A stretch of 64,000 bases of DNA from an uncultured Litoreibacter sp. (GTDB lineage Bacteria; Pseudomonadota; Alphaproteobacteria; Rhodobacterales; Rhodobacteraceae), in the NCBI GenBank assembly GCA_947504205.1, contig CANNGL010000001.1, positions 310,001 through 374,000 of the forward strand. Reading direction: 5' to 3'. A program made the position numbers and the translations under genes. The notes under the pieces are model-generated. The model ran no database searches and was not told the DNA's origin. It saw only the letters and a program-made list of their open reading frames with translations. Positions within the stretch are counted from its first letter, which is position 1, and each line of letters opens with the position of its first letter. Positions 27,118 through 35,850 of the stretch are shown here, in pieces.

Positions 27118-28179
27118 ATGGATCAGCGAACCAGAGAGCGACGAGCTGTGAAGATCACGATTGTGACCACGATGCGTAATGAGGGCCCGCACCTGTTGGA
27201 GTGGATTGCCCATCATCGAGCGATCGGCGTTACCGGATTTCTGGTTTACACGAATGATTGCGAAGACGGGACGGAGGCGATCCTGAACGCGCTTCCCGGG
27301 GTTGAGGTGGTTCAGCAGGAAAGTGAAGGCAAACCTCCGCAGTGGCGTGCGCTGAAAGAGGCTTGGGCGCATCCTTTGGTCGTCGAAGCGGACTGGGTTT
27401 CTTGCCTGGATTGCGACGAATTTATAAATCTTTCCAAAGGTATACCGAGCGTTCCTGATCTGGTTGACGCCGTTGGAGGTGATGCCATTCTCTTGCGCTG
27501 GCGGCTCTTTGGAAATTCTGATCAAGCTGAGATGTCGGCGAGGCCCACGACACAGCGTTTCTGTCGAGCTGCGCCCGAAGATCTGATTTATCCGGCGATT
27601 GGCAGTTACTTCAAAACGCTGTTTCGGCGAGACGGTCCGTTTCGCCAACTCGGCGTGCACAGGCCGCGTCAGAAAAACCCGGAGCGTCACGCGGCGCCTG
27701 TCTGGCACGACGGATCGGGCGATCGGCGGTCAGGCCGGCTGGTCGAGGATGATGGAATGATCATGGATTGGGGGGCACCGATTGCACGCAATATGGTGCA
27801 GTTGAACCACTATTCCTTGCGATCCGCTGGGGAGTTCATGACGAAGCGTGACAGGGGGCTGCCGAACCATCGCAAAAAGCAGATCGATCTTACGTATTGG
27901 GTGGAGCGAAATTTCAACGCCGTGGAAGATAGCTCTATCACCTGGATGCGTGCAGCCACGGCAGCACAAGAGGCAGAGTTTTTGAATATCGAGGGGGTTA
28001 AGGAGGCCGTAGACGCATCACGGCGCTGGCATCGGACGCGCTTTGAGGCGTTGATGGCGGATTCGGCAGAGCAAAAGCTTTACGCGCGTTTGTTGTTGGC
28101 GGGATCGAGCGATGTTTTGGATCCTGACACCAGTTTGTCGCTGATAAACATGTATCAGGCTGCACATGCCCAAACCTGA
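27118..28179 (+). CDS. glycosyltransferase, GT2/GT92-like
   Basis: About 353 residues, same family as the gene at 24444-25433: TTMRNEGPHLLEWIAHHRAIG, FLVYTNDCEDGTE and the DxD site SCLDCDEFINL. It lacks membrane segments and a signal peptide. The ATG at 27118 is given; a GTG at 27148 (giving MKITIVTTMRNEGP) matches the usual length of the N terminus in its relatives and may be the true start. It is divergent from the minus-strand glycan operon, with a 113-base shared promoter region, and its 3' end overlaps the next gene by 14 bases. Confidence 0.84.
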   Translation: MDQRTRERRAVKITIVTTMRNEGPHLLEWIAHHRAIGVTGFLVYTNDCEDGTEAILNALPGVEVVQQESEGKPPQWRALKEAWAHPLVVEADWVSCLDCDEFINLSKGIPSVPDLVDAVGGDAILLRWRLFGNSDQAEMSARPTTQRFCRAAPEDLIYPAIGSYFKTLFRRDGPFRQLGVHRPRQKNPERHAAPVWHDGSGDRRSGRLVEDDGMIMDWGAPIARNMVQLNHYSLRSAGEFMTKRDRGLPNHRKKQIDLTYWVERNFNAVEDSSITWMRAATAAQEAEFLNIEGVKEAVDASRRWHRTRFEALMADSAEQKLYARLLLAGSSDVLDPDTSLSLINMYQAAHAQT

Positions 28180-30439
28180 CATCTACCTGCGCCGCGATCT
28201 GAATGGGTCGGAATATCAAGGCCTTGGGGTGCTTGATTGCATTGGTTGGTCCGATCCGACCGGGGGCATGGGGCTGAGGGTGTTCTTCAAGAGCGGCGTT
28301 GAGATCACGCGGTTTGATACGACCCCGCGAGATGGCTTTGCGCGCTTTTCGGAGGCTCGATCAATCAATGGGGGGCTGGTCTTCAGCGGGACCGCGCCCG
28401 AGGTCTCTCACACCATCCGAATGGCGCTCAAAGATGGTGGGATCGAGCTACAGGTGCAACTGCCGGAAACCGAGCTTTTTGCTGATATGAATGTCTGTTT
28501 CGCTGAGCGGAATGGCGAACCCATCGAGGTGATCGAGGACTGGATACGCTACCATGTTGAGCGGTGTGGTTTGCAGGCGGTACTGCTTCTTGACCGGGAA
28601 AAACCTAGCAACGGCAAAGGCTTCGAGAGAAAACTTGAAGCACTGAGCAAGAAGTTGGGACTGCTGCGCCTCGTACATCTGAAGTCCGGTTTGCCGCTTG
28701 GAAATCCCGAGCTTCCTCCGGCGTCGCACCCATTCAACTCGCCCGATGCACCCGGCAAAGATCGGATGGACGATTTAGCGCCAGACGCCGCAACCTCACC
28801 TTTGGCCGAGTTGTCGATTTATGAGTTGGTGAAATGGCGGTTCCTGGGACGTGCCCGAGCGGTGATGAACCTTGATCTGACCGATCTCGTCCAAGATGGG
28901 TTCGATCCGTTTGAGGCGGTGCATAACAGTTCGGCGGGGGTTTTGCGCCTGTTGGGGCAGCGTATCTATCCTTGGCGTATTCGTACGAAAGACCAGCCCA
29001 GTTTCGGGGATCACATCTGCCATCAGTTTGATAATCCGCGCGCCAACCGACGCTGGTGTGTGGCGCCGGGGCGTGTAGGGAATGACAAAATATGGCGGTT
29101 TGTCAGGATTGTAGAGGCAGAACCTCAACCAGATGAGGTTGTCCCGTTCTGGCGGGCTATGGCAATTCGGCATCCGAATAACACGGCTGCGGAAATCGTG
29201 CCTAAGACATCGTTGATCGAAGACCCGGCGTTGATCACCCAAGCGCAGGAGGTGTTTGGGCATAATCCGGTGCGTGCGCCTGAGCACAAGATGACGGCGA
29301 AGCCCGGGCGGGCTATTGATGGTGGCGCGACCTGCATCGTGACCTGTATGAAAAATGAGGGGCCGTTCATTCTGGAGTGGGTGGCCTATCACCGGGCCAT
29401 CGGGATCGAGAATTTTCTGATCTACACCAATGACTGCACCGATGGGACGGACGAGCTTCTCAACCTGTTGCAAGATCGTGGATTGGTTCAGCGACGGGAT
29501 AATCTGTTCGCCCAAAGTGCGCTCAAGCCGCAGCACTGGGCCTTGGCTGCCGCTGAAAAAGAAGAGCTGTTGCAGCGCTCGGGCTGGGCAATCTCAATGG
29601 ATGTGGACGAGTTCATTAACATTCATGTTGGCGAAGGGAAGATTGATGATCTTTACCGCGCGGTCGGCGATGCCAATTTGATCTCGCTGACGTGGCGGCT
29701 TTTTGGGAATGCCGATATCCACGAATTTGATCCTGGTTTCATCACGTCGCAGTTTGATCGATGTGCGCCTGAAATGGCGCGAAAACCTCATCAGGCGTGG
29801 GGCTTCAAAACGCTGTTTCGCAATATTGGCATTTACAAGAAAATGGGGGTTCATCGCCCCAAAGGCCTGAAGCCTGATCTATGGGATCAGATCAACTGGG
29901 TGAATGGGTCGGGTCGACCGATGCCGAAGAATATGCTTCGCAACGGGTGGCGATCTACGGTCGAGACTTACGGCTACGAGCTGGCGACGCTGAACCACTA
30001 TGCAGTTCGCTCAGCAGAGAGCTTTTTGGTCAAGCGGGATCGGGGTCGCGTGAACCATGTGGATCGCGATCAAGGGCTAAGTTACTGGTTTCGAATGAAT
30101 AATAATGCGGAGCAGGACACTTCGATCCTGTCGAAAGAACAGGTGTTGCAGGTGGAGTTTGATCGATTGATGGCCGATCCCGAGATTGCAGCGCAGCATC
30201 ATGCCTGTGTTGCGGCGCATCGCGACAAGATCACCGAACTGCGCGCGACCGATAACTATGAGGCATTTTACCGGGAGTTATCCAGTGCCCGGATGGAGCG
30301 CTTGTCGCGGTTGCACACGCATTTCGGTGCGAATGTGTTCTTGTCCGGCCCCGAGGTCATTCCAGAGGACATCTGGCAGCAGGACACATTGCCTGACGAT
30401 TTTTTCTTCACCGTCGAGCGGACCAAAACAACCCATTGA
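28166..30439 (+). CDS. tandem glycosyltransferase, first domain degenerate
   Basis: A 757-residue protein. The C-terminal domain (about 388-740) is a full GT2/GT92-like enzyme: TCMKNEGPFILEWVAYHRAIG, FLIYTNDCTDGTD and DxD SMDVDEFINIH (Asp479-Asp481). The N-terminal part holds a beta-rich region (1-105) and then a domain (about 106-370) that echoes the same fold: NGEPIEVIEDWIRYHVERCG replaces NEGPFILEWVAYHRAIG, and VMNLDLTDLV replaces the DxDEF site. The first domain therefore keeps the fold signature but not an intact metal site, and is likely a non-catalytic or specificity module. No transmembrane segment. Co-transcribed with the preceding glycosyltransferase (14-base overlap). Confidence 0.82.
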   Translation: MPKPDIYLRRDLNGSEYQGLGVLDCIGWSDPTGGMGLRVFFKSGVEITRFDTTPRDGFARFSEARSINGGLVFSGTAPEVSHTIRMALKDGGIELQVQLPETELFADMNVCFAERNGEPIEVIEDWIRYHVERCGLQAVLLLDREKPSNGKGFERKLEALSKKLGLLRLVHLKSGLPLGNPELPPASHPFNSPDAPGKDRMDDLAPDAATSPLAELSIYELVKWRFLGRARAVMNLDLTDLVQDGFDPFEAVHNSSAGVLRLLGQRIYPWRIRTKDQPSFGDHICHQFDNPRANRRWCVAPGRVGNDKIWRFVRIVEAEPQPDEVVPFWRAMAIRHPNNTAAEIVPKTSLIEDPALITQAQEVFGHNPVRAPEHKMTAKPGRAIDGGATCIVTCMKNEGPFILEWVAYHRAIGIENFLIYTNDCTDGTDELLNLLQDRGLVQRRDNLFAQSALKPQHWALAAAEKEELLQRSGWAISMDVDEFINIHVGEGKIDDLYRAVGDANLISLTWRLFGNADIHEFDPGFITSQFDRCAPEMARKPHQAWGFKTLFRNIGIYKKMGVHRPKGLKPDLWDQINWVNGSGRPMPKNMLRNGWRSTVETYGYELATLNHYAVRSAESFLVKRDRGRVNHVDRDQGLSYWFRMNNNAEQDTSILSKEQVLQVEFDRLMADPEIAAQHHACVAAHRDKITELRATDNYEAFYRELSSARMERLSRLHTHFGANVFLSGPEVIPEDIWQQDTLPDDFFFTVERTKTTH

Positions 30440-30456
30440 GCAGCAATTTGGACTGT

Positions 30457-31101
30457 TCAGAAATGCCGGGCGAAATTGTCTTTAATCGCCACATCAAGAT
30501 CGTCCATGCTCACGGGCAGCCCCAGATCAACGAGAGATGTAACGCCCTGATCCGAGATGCCGCAGGGCACGATCCCGGAGAAGTGCTCAAGATCGGGGTC
30601 ATGGTTGATCGAGATGCCGTGGTAGCTGACCCATTTGCGCAACCGCACCCCGATAGCCGCGATCTTGTCCTCTGCGGGGCTTCCATCAGGGTGTTTTGGC
30701 TTTTCGGGGCGGGGGACCCATACACCGACACGGCCATCTCGTAGTTCGCCCGTCACGTTAAAGCTGGCGAGGGTTTCGATGACCCAGTGTTCCAGAGATT
30801 TGACAAAGGCGCGCACGTCCCGACCGCGCCGATTGAGGTCGAGCATGACGTAGGCAACACGCTGACCTGGGCCGTGATAGGTATATTGCCCGCCGCGTCG
30901 GGTGTCGTAGACCGGGAATCGATCCGGCGTTATCAAATCGTCACGCTGTGCCGACGTTCCGGCGGTATAGAGAGGCGGGTGTTCGAGCAGCCAGATGGCC
31001 TCGTCGGCGGTGCCCGCGATGATCGCATCGACGCGGCGCTCCATTTCCTGCACGGCGGCCTCGTAATCTGTCAGGCCCGGTGTCGTGATCCATTCAACCA
31101 T
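30457..31101 (-). CDS. lipB: lipoyl(octanoyl) transferase LipB
   Basis: A 214-residue enzyme that moves octanoyl groups from acyl carrier protein to lipoate-dependent enzymes. Signature motifs are [13 protein letters not shown], the catalytic Cys in GIVPCGIS and the Lys in [13 protein letters not shown]. The start is chosen at the ATG at 31101 ([14 protein letters not shown]), the usual start in relatives, with AAAGAG upstream; an ATG ten codons earlier (31131) lacks a ribosome binding site. It converges on the glycan operon with a 17-base gap and is divergent from the next gene. Confidence 0.95.
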   Translation of the reverse strand: MVEWITTPGLTDYEAAVQEMERRVDAIIAGTADEAIWLLEHPPLYTAGTSAQRDDLITPDRFPVYDTRRGGQYTYHGPGQRVAYVMLDLNRRGRDVRAFVKSLEHWVIETLASFNVTGELRDGRVGVWVPRPEKPKHPDGSPAEDKIAAIGVRLRKWVSYHGISINHDPDLEHFSGIVPCGISDQGVTSLVDLGLPVSMDDLDVAIKDNFARHF

Positions 31102-31174
31102 AGCTGGCTCTTTGAGTTCAGAAACTCTCATGTTACGCTTGGTTAAAGCGTATTAGTATTCCGGAGGGATTTGC

Positions 31175-32506
31175 ATGTTTTTGAAACACTTTACAATGGC
31201 TTGTGCCGCAGCCTCATTAATGGTGATTCCGGCCACAAGAGCGCAGAGTGATAATCTTGGTGCCTTTGTTGGTGGCGCGATTGTCGGCGGCGTTGTCGGC
31301 CATGCGATCGGCAAGAACCAAAGAAAGCAGAAGCGTGTCGTTCGGAAAACCTATCGTTCAAGCGGTGTTTCTTCGGCTGTTCGCGCAGAACGGCGCGAGA
31401 TCCAGACGTCGCTGAATTACTTTGGTTTCCCTGCAGGAACGCCGGATGGTGTTTTGGGGCGCAATTCGCGGGCAGCGATTTCAAGCTATCAGGCCCATCT
31501 TGGGTATCCTGCGACGGGGCAACTGACCCAATATGAGAAAGACTTCCTGTTGACTTCTTACCGCCGGGCTTTGGCGGGTGGCGCACTGACCACTCAGCAG
31601 ATTGCAGCCAACCCTCAGGGACCACGCGGTCTATTGAACCAGTATCGCAACGAAGCGGCTGGTGTGACGACAGCAACTGCTGTTCAGCCGACCGCGCCTG
31701 CTGCAACGACCACTGTCGTTGTCGCGGCACCGCAAGCAGTTCAGCCGCAAGTTCTTGCGCCTCAAGCACCTGCCGCAACGACAGTTGCTGCAGCTCCTGC
31801 ACCTGCGTTGCCGAACTTCATGGCAACGGCTGAGCCTGTATCTCTGGCCTCTCATTGCAATCAGATCGGTCTTCTGACGACGACCAATGGTGGATTCACA
31901 AAAGCTGAAGCCATTACGGATGTGAATTTCGCGATGAACGAGCAGTTTTGTCTTGCACGGACCTATGCCATCTCGATCGGCGAGCAAAAAGCGGCGGCCG
32001 TAACCGGGGCAACCCCTCAACAGATCGAAGCGCAGTGCCAGTCGTTCACGCCGTTGTTGAAGCCGTTCGTGGCCTCTTTGGCGAACAAAACGCAGACTGA
32101 GGTGGTTCAGGACGTGTCCAGCTTCATCACCAGCTCCGGCATGCCCGCTGCACAGATGGCAACCACGGCTAAAATCTGCCTCAGCGTGGGCTACCGGACC
32201 GACAACATGGATATGGCAGCCGGGTCCGCACTTCTGATGGTTGCTGGTGGCGAGCCTGTCTATGGCGAGTTGATCGGTCACCACATGGCGCAGGGCTTTG
32301 GTGTTGGCAAAGATCAGGCCAAGGCCATGCCTTGGTTCGAAGTGAGCCTGGGTGCGGTTGAAGCAGGCACACCAGCGGTGTTTGCGCCGGGCCAGCCTGA
32401 GCGGACTGCATTGTTGCGCAAAGCCACGGCTAATCTGAACGGCGCGCCGGGGCAAGCCACGGTGCAACCTGCGGCGGCTTTGCCAAGCTTCAACGTCTCC
32501 GAATAA
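31175..32506 (+). CDS. secreted peptidoglycan-binding-like protein
   Basis: A 443-residue protein with a signal peptide (cleavage near ATRAQS, residue 23), a glycine-rich segment FVGGAIVGGVVGHAIGKNQ (residues 31-49) like that of outer-membrane glycine-zipper proteins, a peptidoglycan-binding-like domain (about 74-122: ERREIQTSLNYFGF, DGVLGRNSRAAISSYQ), an Ala/Pro/Thr/Val/Gln-rich linker (165-213) and a C-terminal domain of unknown type (220-443) with three or four Cys. It is probably periplasmic and tied to cell-wall or outer-membrane integrity. GGAGGG precedes the ATG. It is followed by a strong terminator and tRNA-Leu. Confidence 0.8.
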   Translation: MFLKHFTMACAAASLMVIPATRAQSDNLGAFVGGAIVGGVVGHAIGKNQRKQKRVVRKTYRSSGVSSAVRAERREIQTSLNYFGFPAGTPDGVLGRNSRAAISSYQAHLGYPATGQLTQYEKDFLLTSYRRALAGGALTTQQIAANPQGPRGLLNQYRNEAAGVTTATAVQPTAPAATTTVVVAAPQAVQPQVLAPQAPAATTVAAAPAPALPNFMATAEPVSLASHCNQIGLLTTTNGGFTKAEAITDVNFAMNEQFCLARTYAISIGEQKAAAVTGATPQQIEAQCQSFTPLLKPFVASLANKTQTEVVQDVSSFITSSGMPAAQMATTAKICLSVGYRTDNMDMAAGSALLMVAGGEPVYGELIGHHMAQGFGVGKDQAKAMPWFEVSLGAVEAGTPAVFAPGQPERTALLRKATANLNGAPGQATVQPAAALPSFNVSE

Positions 32507-32529
32507 ACCGGGACATCATCGACGACATC

Positions 32530-32563
32530 AAGGGCCGTGGCGCACATCGCCACGGCCCTTTTT
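32530..32563 (+). terminator. strong rho-independent terminator
   Basis: AAGGGCCGTGGCG (32530-32542) pairs perfectly with CGCCACGGCCCTT (32548-32560) around a five-base loop, followed by a T-rich tail. It lies 24 bases after the stop of the peptidoglycan-binding-like gene. Confidence 0.9.
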
Positions 32564-32630
32564 CTTTGTGGTTTTTTGGGCTTCACAAGGCGGAATTGTC
32601 GGGCTAGAAGCGGCGCACTCTGTCGGACAA

Positions 32631-32717
32631 GCGGTCGTGGCGGAATTGGTAGACGCGCAGCGTTGAGGTCGCTGTTCTGTAACAAGAGTGAGGGTTCGAG
32701 TCCCTCCGACCGCACCA
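32631..32717 (+). tRNA. tRNA-Leu (anticodon GAG)
   Basis: Acceptor arms GCGGTCG (32631-32637) and CGACCGC (32707-32713) pair fully; the T-arm is GAGGGTTCGAGTCCCTC and the anticodon arm is CAGCG, loop TTGAGGT, CGCTG, giving anticodon GAG. The long variable arm is typical of tRNA-Leu. Discriminator A and an encoded CCA (32715-32717) follow. Confidence 0.96.
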
Positions 32718-32888
32718 TCCCCACCCACCATAGAAACACGCAGCTTCTGCGCAGGTGCTGTGCTTGGCGGTGCCGCTCTGTTCAATTCTTAACACATGGC
32801 TAATGGCGGTCGTCGTTATGGCGATGGGCGCAACGCTGGCAGATATCTCCGATAGTGCGCGCCGGATTTTCATCTCAGGAGAGTTGAT

Positions 32889-33248
32889 ATGGAACACGCG
32901 ACACATGGAACGGCGGCACATGTTGAGATTGCGCATCATGCCATGGGGCCGGTTGAATTGGGTTGGGCGTATCTGGCGCTGACGGGCATCGCGGTCTTGC
33001 TGCATTTCTACAACGGGATACGTGCCCATAAGCTGAGCGGTTTGAGCGAGGCGGAGAAGGATGCGCGCGCCAATCGCATGGAACGAAATATGGCCTATGT
33101 CTGTGTCGGGCATATTCCAATGGGCCTGTCGTGGGTCGGGCTGCTGCACCCGATGTGGGCAGTAGCAGTCGGCATCTCTATGATCGCCAGCGAAGGATGG
33201 CTGGTCTATCGGACCTATCAACGTGCCAAACAGGTCTACGCTTTGTAA
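32889..33248 (+). CDS. small membrane protein, unknown function
   Basis: A 119-residue protein with a His-rich N terminus (MEHATHGTAAHVEIAHH), a hydrophobic segment (about 24-42), an amphipathic charged loop with SEAEKDARANRMERN, and a second hydrophobic region (about 71-103). No domain is recognised. A strong AGGAGAG precedes the ATG, so translation is very likely. It stands alone after tRNA-Leu and converges on the AEC transporter. The His cluster could bind metal, but nothing in the context supports that. Confidence 0.75.
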   Translation: MEHATHGTAAHVEIAHHAMGPVELGWAYLALTGIAVLLHFYNGIRAHKLSGLSEAEKDARANRMERNMAYVCVGHIPMGLSWVGLLHPMWAVAVGISMIASEGWLVYRTYQRAKQVYAL

Positions 33249-33272
33249 GAAATTCAACCCGCCCGGTTGATG

Positions 33273-33300
33273 TCGGTGGGGCGCGGCAGCGCCCTACCGA
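33273..33300. terminator. hairpin between convergent genes
   Basis: TCGGTGGGGCGC (33273-33284) pairs with GCGCCCTACCGA (33289-33300) with one G-T wobble and a GGCA loop. It lies between genes that converge and could serve both, though T-runs are weak. Confidence 0.55.
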
Positions 33301-33318
33301 TATTAGCAATGATAGAGT

Positions 33319-34248
33319 TCAGGGAAGAATGGCCAACCACGCCCAGATGGTGAGAACCGACAGGGCCGTGGATACCAATACGGCAGAGGCTGCCACACGT
33401 TTTGCCACGCCGTACATATTTGCAAAGACATAGGCGTTCACGCCGGGTGCCATCGCAGCTGTTAGCACGGCGGATCGGGTGGCCCCGGTATCAAGATCAA
33501 ACCCAGAGGCCAGTCCGTAGCTCATCGCAGGTTGAAGCAGCAGGGCTATTACGCAGATCATCAGGACCGGGCCTATATCGCCTTCGATTTTGTAACGCGC
33601 CAGAATACCGCCAAGACCGAAGATCGCAGCGGGAAGGGCGGCGCGGATCATTAGGTCAATCGCGTCCCAGAGAACCTGGGGCAGGGGCAGCGCAGTCAGG
33701 TTCACCAGAAACCCAAGCGCGATCCCGATCATCAGGTTGTTATGGGCAATGGCGCGGAACGTCGCTCCGAAGGTTTGCACCAGACCACCGCCACGGTTGC
33801 GCAAGACCTCCATCGCGGTGATGCCAATGCCATAACAGACCACCGCATTTATCGAGACGATTGCGTAGTTTGGTTTCAACGCCTCCGTGCCGTAGGCGCG
33901 CTCGGTAATGGGTAGCCCCAACAACACGGCGTTCATGAACATGCAGCAGAATCCGATCGCCAGGCTGTCTTCCCATGGGCGGCCAAAGAACACGCGCGCC
34001 CCGATACTGCCGGCCAGAAATCCCAAAATGGCCGGACCGAAGTAACTGATCAGAAGTGTGGGTTCGAAATAGATGCTGAGCTCCAACTGCGCGATGGCGC
34101 GGAAGAGCAGGCAGGGAATTGCGAAGCCCTGTGTAAACAGCATCAACCCGTCGTAGTGTTCTTCTTTGAGAAGTTTCCGTTTTGCGGCGACATACCCGAA
34201 GCCGATCACGAGAAAGACGGGCAGGATCACCTCGATCAAAGCGGACAC
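33319..34248 (-). CDS. AEC family transporter (auxin efflux carrier type)
   Basis: A 309-residue membrane protein with about ten segments and the AEC pattern LIEVILPVFLVIGFGYVAAKR at the start and PGVNAYVFANMYG near the end. AEC proteins export organic acids or related small molecules; the substrate here is unknown. The start is GTG at 34248, whose first base is shared with the stop of the upstream metallo-hydrolase (TAGTG), with GAGG 11-12 bases upstream; the longer frame to 34386 overlaps that gene. It is the last gene of the long dacC-tmk-holB-tatD run. Confidence 0.88.
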   Translation of the reverse strand: MSALIEVILPVFLVIGFGYVAAKRKLLKEEHYDGLMLFTQGFAIPCLLFRAIAQLELSIYFEPTLLISYFGPAILGFLAGSIGARVFFGRPWEDSLAIGFCCMFMNAVLLGLPITERAYGTEALKPNYAIVSINAVVCYGIGITAMEVLRNRGGGLVQTFGATFRAIAHNNLMIGIALGFLVNLTALPLPQVLWDAIDLMIRAALPAAIFGLGGILARYKIEGDIGPVLMICVIALLLQPAMSYGLASGFDLDTGATRSAVLTAAMAPGVNAYVFANMYGVAKRVAASAVLVSTALSVLTIWAWLAILP

Positions 34249-35042
34249 TAGGGGCGAACCTCGATAACCATCCCATCGTAGGCGGGCGTTATGTGCTCGG
34301 GTGTTTCTGTTTCCAGCGTCTCGTAGTCCAAATCTATGTGCATATTGGTCAACACAGCCCGTTTCGGTTTTAGCTGGTCGATCCACGCTAGGGTATTGTC
34401 TAGATGGGAATGGCTTGGATGCGGGTCGCGGCGCAATGCGTCAATTATTAACCACTCGAGCCCTGACATTGCGGTGCGGCTTGCCTCGGTCAGGTCGGAG
34501 ACATCGGGCAGATACGCGATATCGCCAATGCGGAACCCGAGGCTGTCTATAGCCCCGTGTTTGACCTCAAACGGCTCAAAAGCAATGTCGCCACCGGGAC
34601 CGCTGATCACAGTCGGGCTGGCAATCGAATTCAGGTTCAGAATGGGGGGGTAGGCCGAGCCGGGTGGCTGCACAAACACATATCCAAACCGCGAGATCAG
34701 TGCGTCCGAGGTTTCTGCATCCGCATAGACGTTGAGCCGCTCGCGCATGTTGAAGACGACCATGCGAAGATCGTCGATTCCGTGCACATGATCTGCGTGC
34801 GGGTGGGTGTAGATCACACCGTTGAGTTGACCCACCTCCGCGTCCAGCAATTGTTGGCGCAGGTCGGGAGATGTATCGATCAGCGCTGTTGTGGTGCCGT
34901 CCGGACCTTCTTGCTCGACAAGCAGGGAGCAGCGGCGCCGTCGGTTCTTGGGATTGGACGGATCACACGCGCCCCAATGTCCGCCAAGGCGCGGAACGCC
35001 GCCCGAAGAGCCACAGCCCAGAATGGTGAAGCGCCGGATCAT
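34248..35042 (-). CDS. MBL-fold metallo-hydrolase, PhnP-like
   Basis: A 264-residue metallo-beta-lactamase-fold protein. The metal motif is THPHADHVHG; further ligands are likely in YLPDVSD and SHSHLDN. The opening TILGCGSSGGVPRLGGHWGACD resembles PhnP and related cyclic phosphodiesterases. No phosphonate genes are nearby, so the in vivo substrate is unclear. It overlaps the tatD stop by four bases and shares one base with the AEC start. In many alphaproteobacteria this family follows tatD, which supports the operon. Confidence 0.9.
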   Translation of the reverse strand: MIRRFTILGCGSSGGVPRLGGHWGACDPSNPKNRRRRCSLLVEQEGPDGTTTALIDTSPDLRQQLLDAEVGQLNGVIYTHPHADHVHGIDDLRMVVFNMRERLNVYADAETSDALISRFGYVFVQPPGSAYPPILNLNSIASPTVISGPGGDIAFEPFEVKHGAIDSLGFRIGDIAYLPDVSDLTEASRTAMSGLEWLIIDALRRDPHPSHSHLDNTLAWIDQLKPKRAVLTNMHIDLDYETLETETPEHITPAYDGMVIEVRP

Positions 35043-35842
35043 GCGGCGACCTTTGTCGTGGCGGCTTTCCAGAACAGGCGCTCGAAATTAGCCTCGGTCG
35101 CTTTGGCAAACTCGGAATAATCCACGCCGAAGACGTCGGCCCCGATCTTGGCCGTGTGGGCCGTGTAGCCGGGTTCATTGCGTTTGCCACGATGGGGCGG
35201 GGGCGCCAGATACGGGCTGTCAGTTTCCACCAAAACGCGTTCAAGCGGGGCGAGGGCGAAAATATCGCGAAGGTCCTGCGATTTGGGGAAGGCGGCGATG
35301 CCGGACATGCTGAGATAGAAGCCAAGGTCCAACGCAGCTTCGGCCAAGGCACGCCCAGAGGAAAAGCAATGCATCACGCAGGAATAAGCACCTGCCTGAT
35401 GTTCTTCGCTCAGAATACGGGCCATGTCTTCATCTGCGGCACGTGCATGGATGATCAGGGGCAGCTTTGTTTGCCGTGCGGCCTCGATATGGATGCGCAG
35501 GCTTTCCTGCTGCACGTCCTTGCTGTCCGCTGTGTAATGATAATCGAGCCCTGTTTCGCCAATACCGACCATCTTGGGGTGTTTGCTCAGCGTTACCAGT
35601 TCTTCGACGGATGTCATGGGTTCGTCGGCAGAACTCATCGGGTGGGTGCCTGCTGCATAGAACACCTGTGGATGCACCTCGGAAAGCGCTCGCACTTGCG
35701 GCTCAAGCCTCAACTTGGTGCAGATCGTCACCATACGGTGGACACCCATATCGCGCGCCCGGGCAATGACATCCGGAAGCTCTCCGTCGAAATCCGGAAA
35801 GTCGAGATGGCAATGACTGTCGGTGATAAGCGGCGTGGTCAT
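35039..35842 (-). CDS. tatD: TatD family metal-dependent hydrolase
   Basis: A 267-residue TIM-barrel hydrolase with the metal motif DSHCHLDF near the N terminus, the YVGIGETGLDYHY-like segment VGIGETGLDYHY, later IIHARAADEDM, and ETDSPYLAP near the C terminus. TatD-type proteins act as 3'-5' exonucleases or D-aminoacyl-tRNA deacylases in different species. The ATG at 35842 is preferred over the frame open to 35890, which overlaps holB. It sits just after holB, as in many Gram-negative genomes (tmk-holB-tatD). Confidence 0.94.
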   Translation of the reverse strand: MTTPLITDSHCHLDFPDFDGELPDVIARARDMGVHRMVTICTKLRLEPQVRALSEVHPQVFYAAGTHPMSSADEPMTSVEELVTLSKHPKMVGIGETGLDYHYTADSKDVQQESLRIHIEAARQTKLPLIIHARAADEDMARILSEEHQAGAYSCVMHCFSSGRALAEAALDLGFYLSMSGIAAFPKSQDLRDIFALAPLERVLVETDSPYLAPPPHRGKRNEPGYTAHTAKIGADVFGVDYSEFAKATEANFERLFWKAATTKVAA

Positions 35843-35850
35843 GGTATCTT

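Noticed and set aside
31631-32467. 278-residue Cys/Arg-rich frame antisense to the peptidoglycan-binding-like gene
   Set aside because: Arg/Cys/His-rich composition is typical of shadow frames opposite Ala-rich genes.
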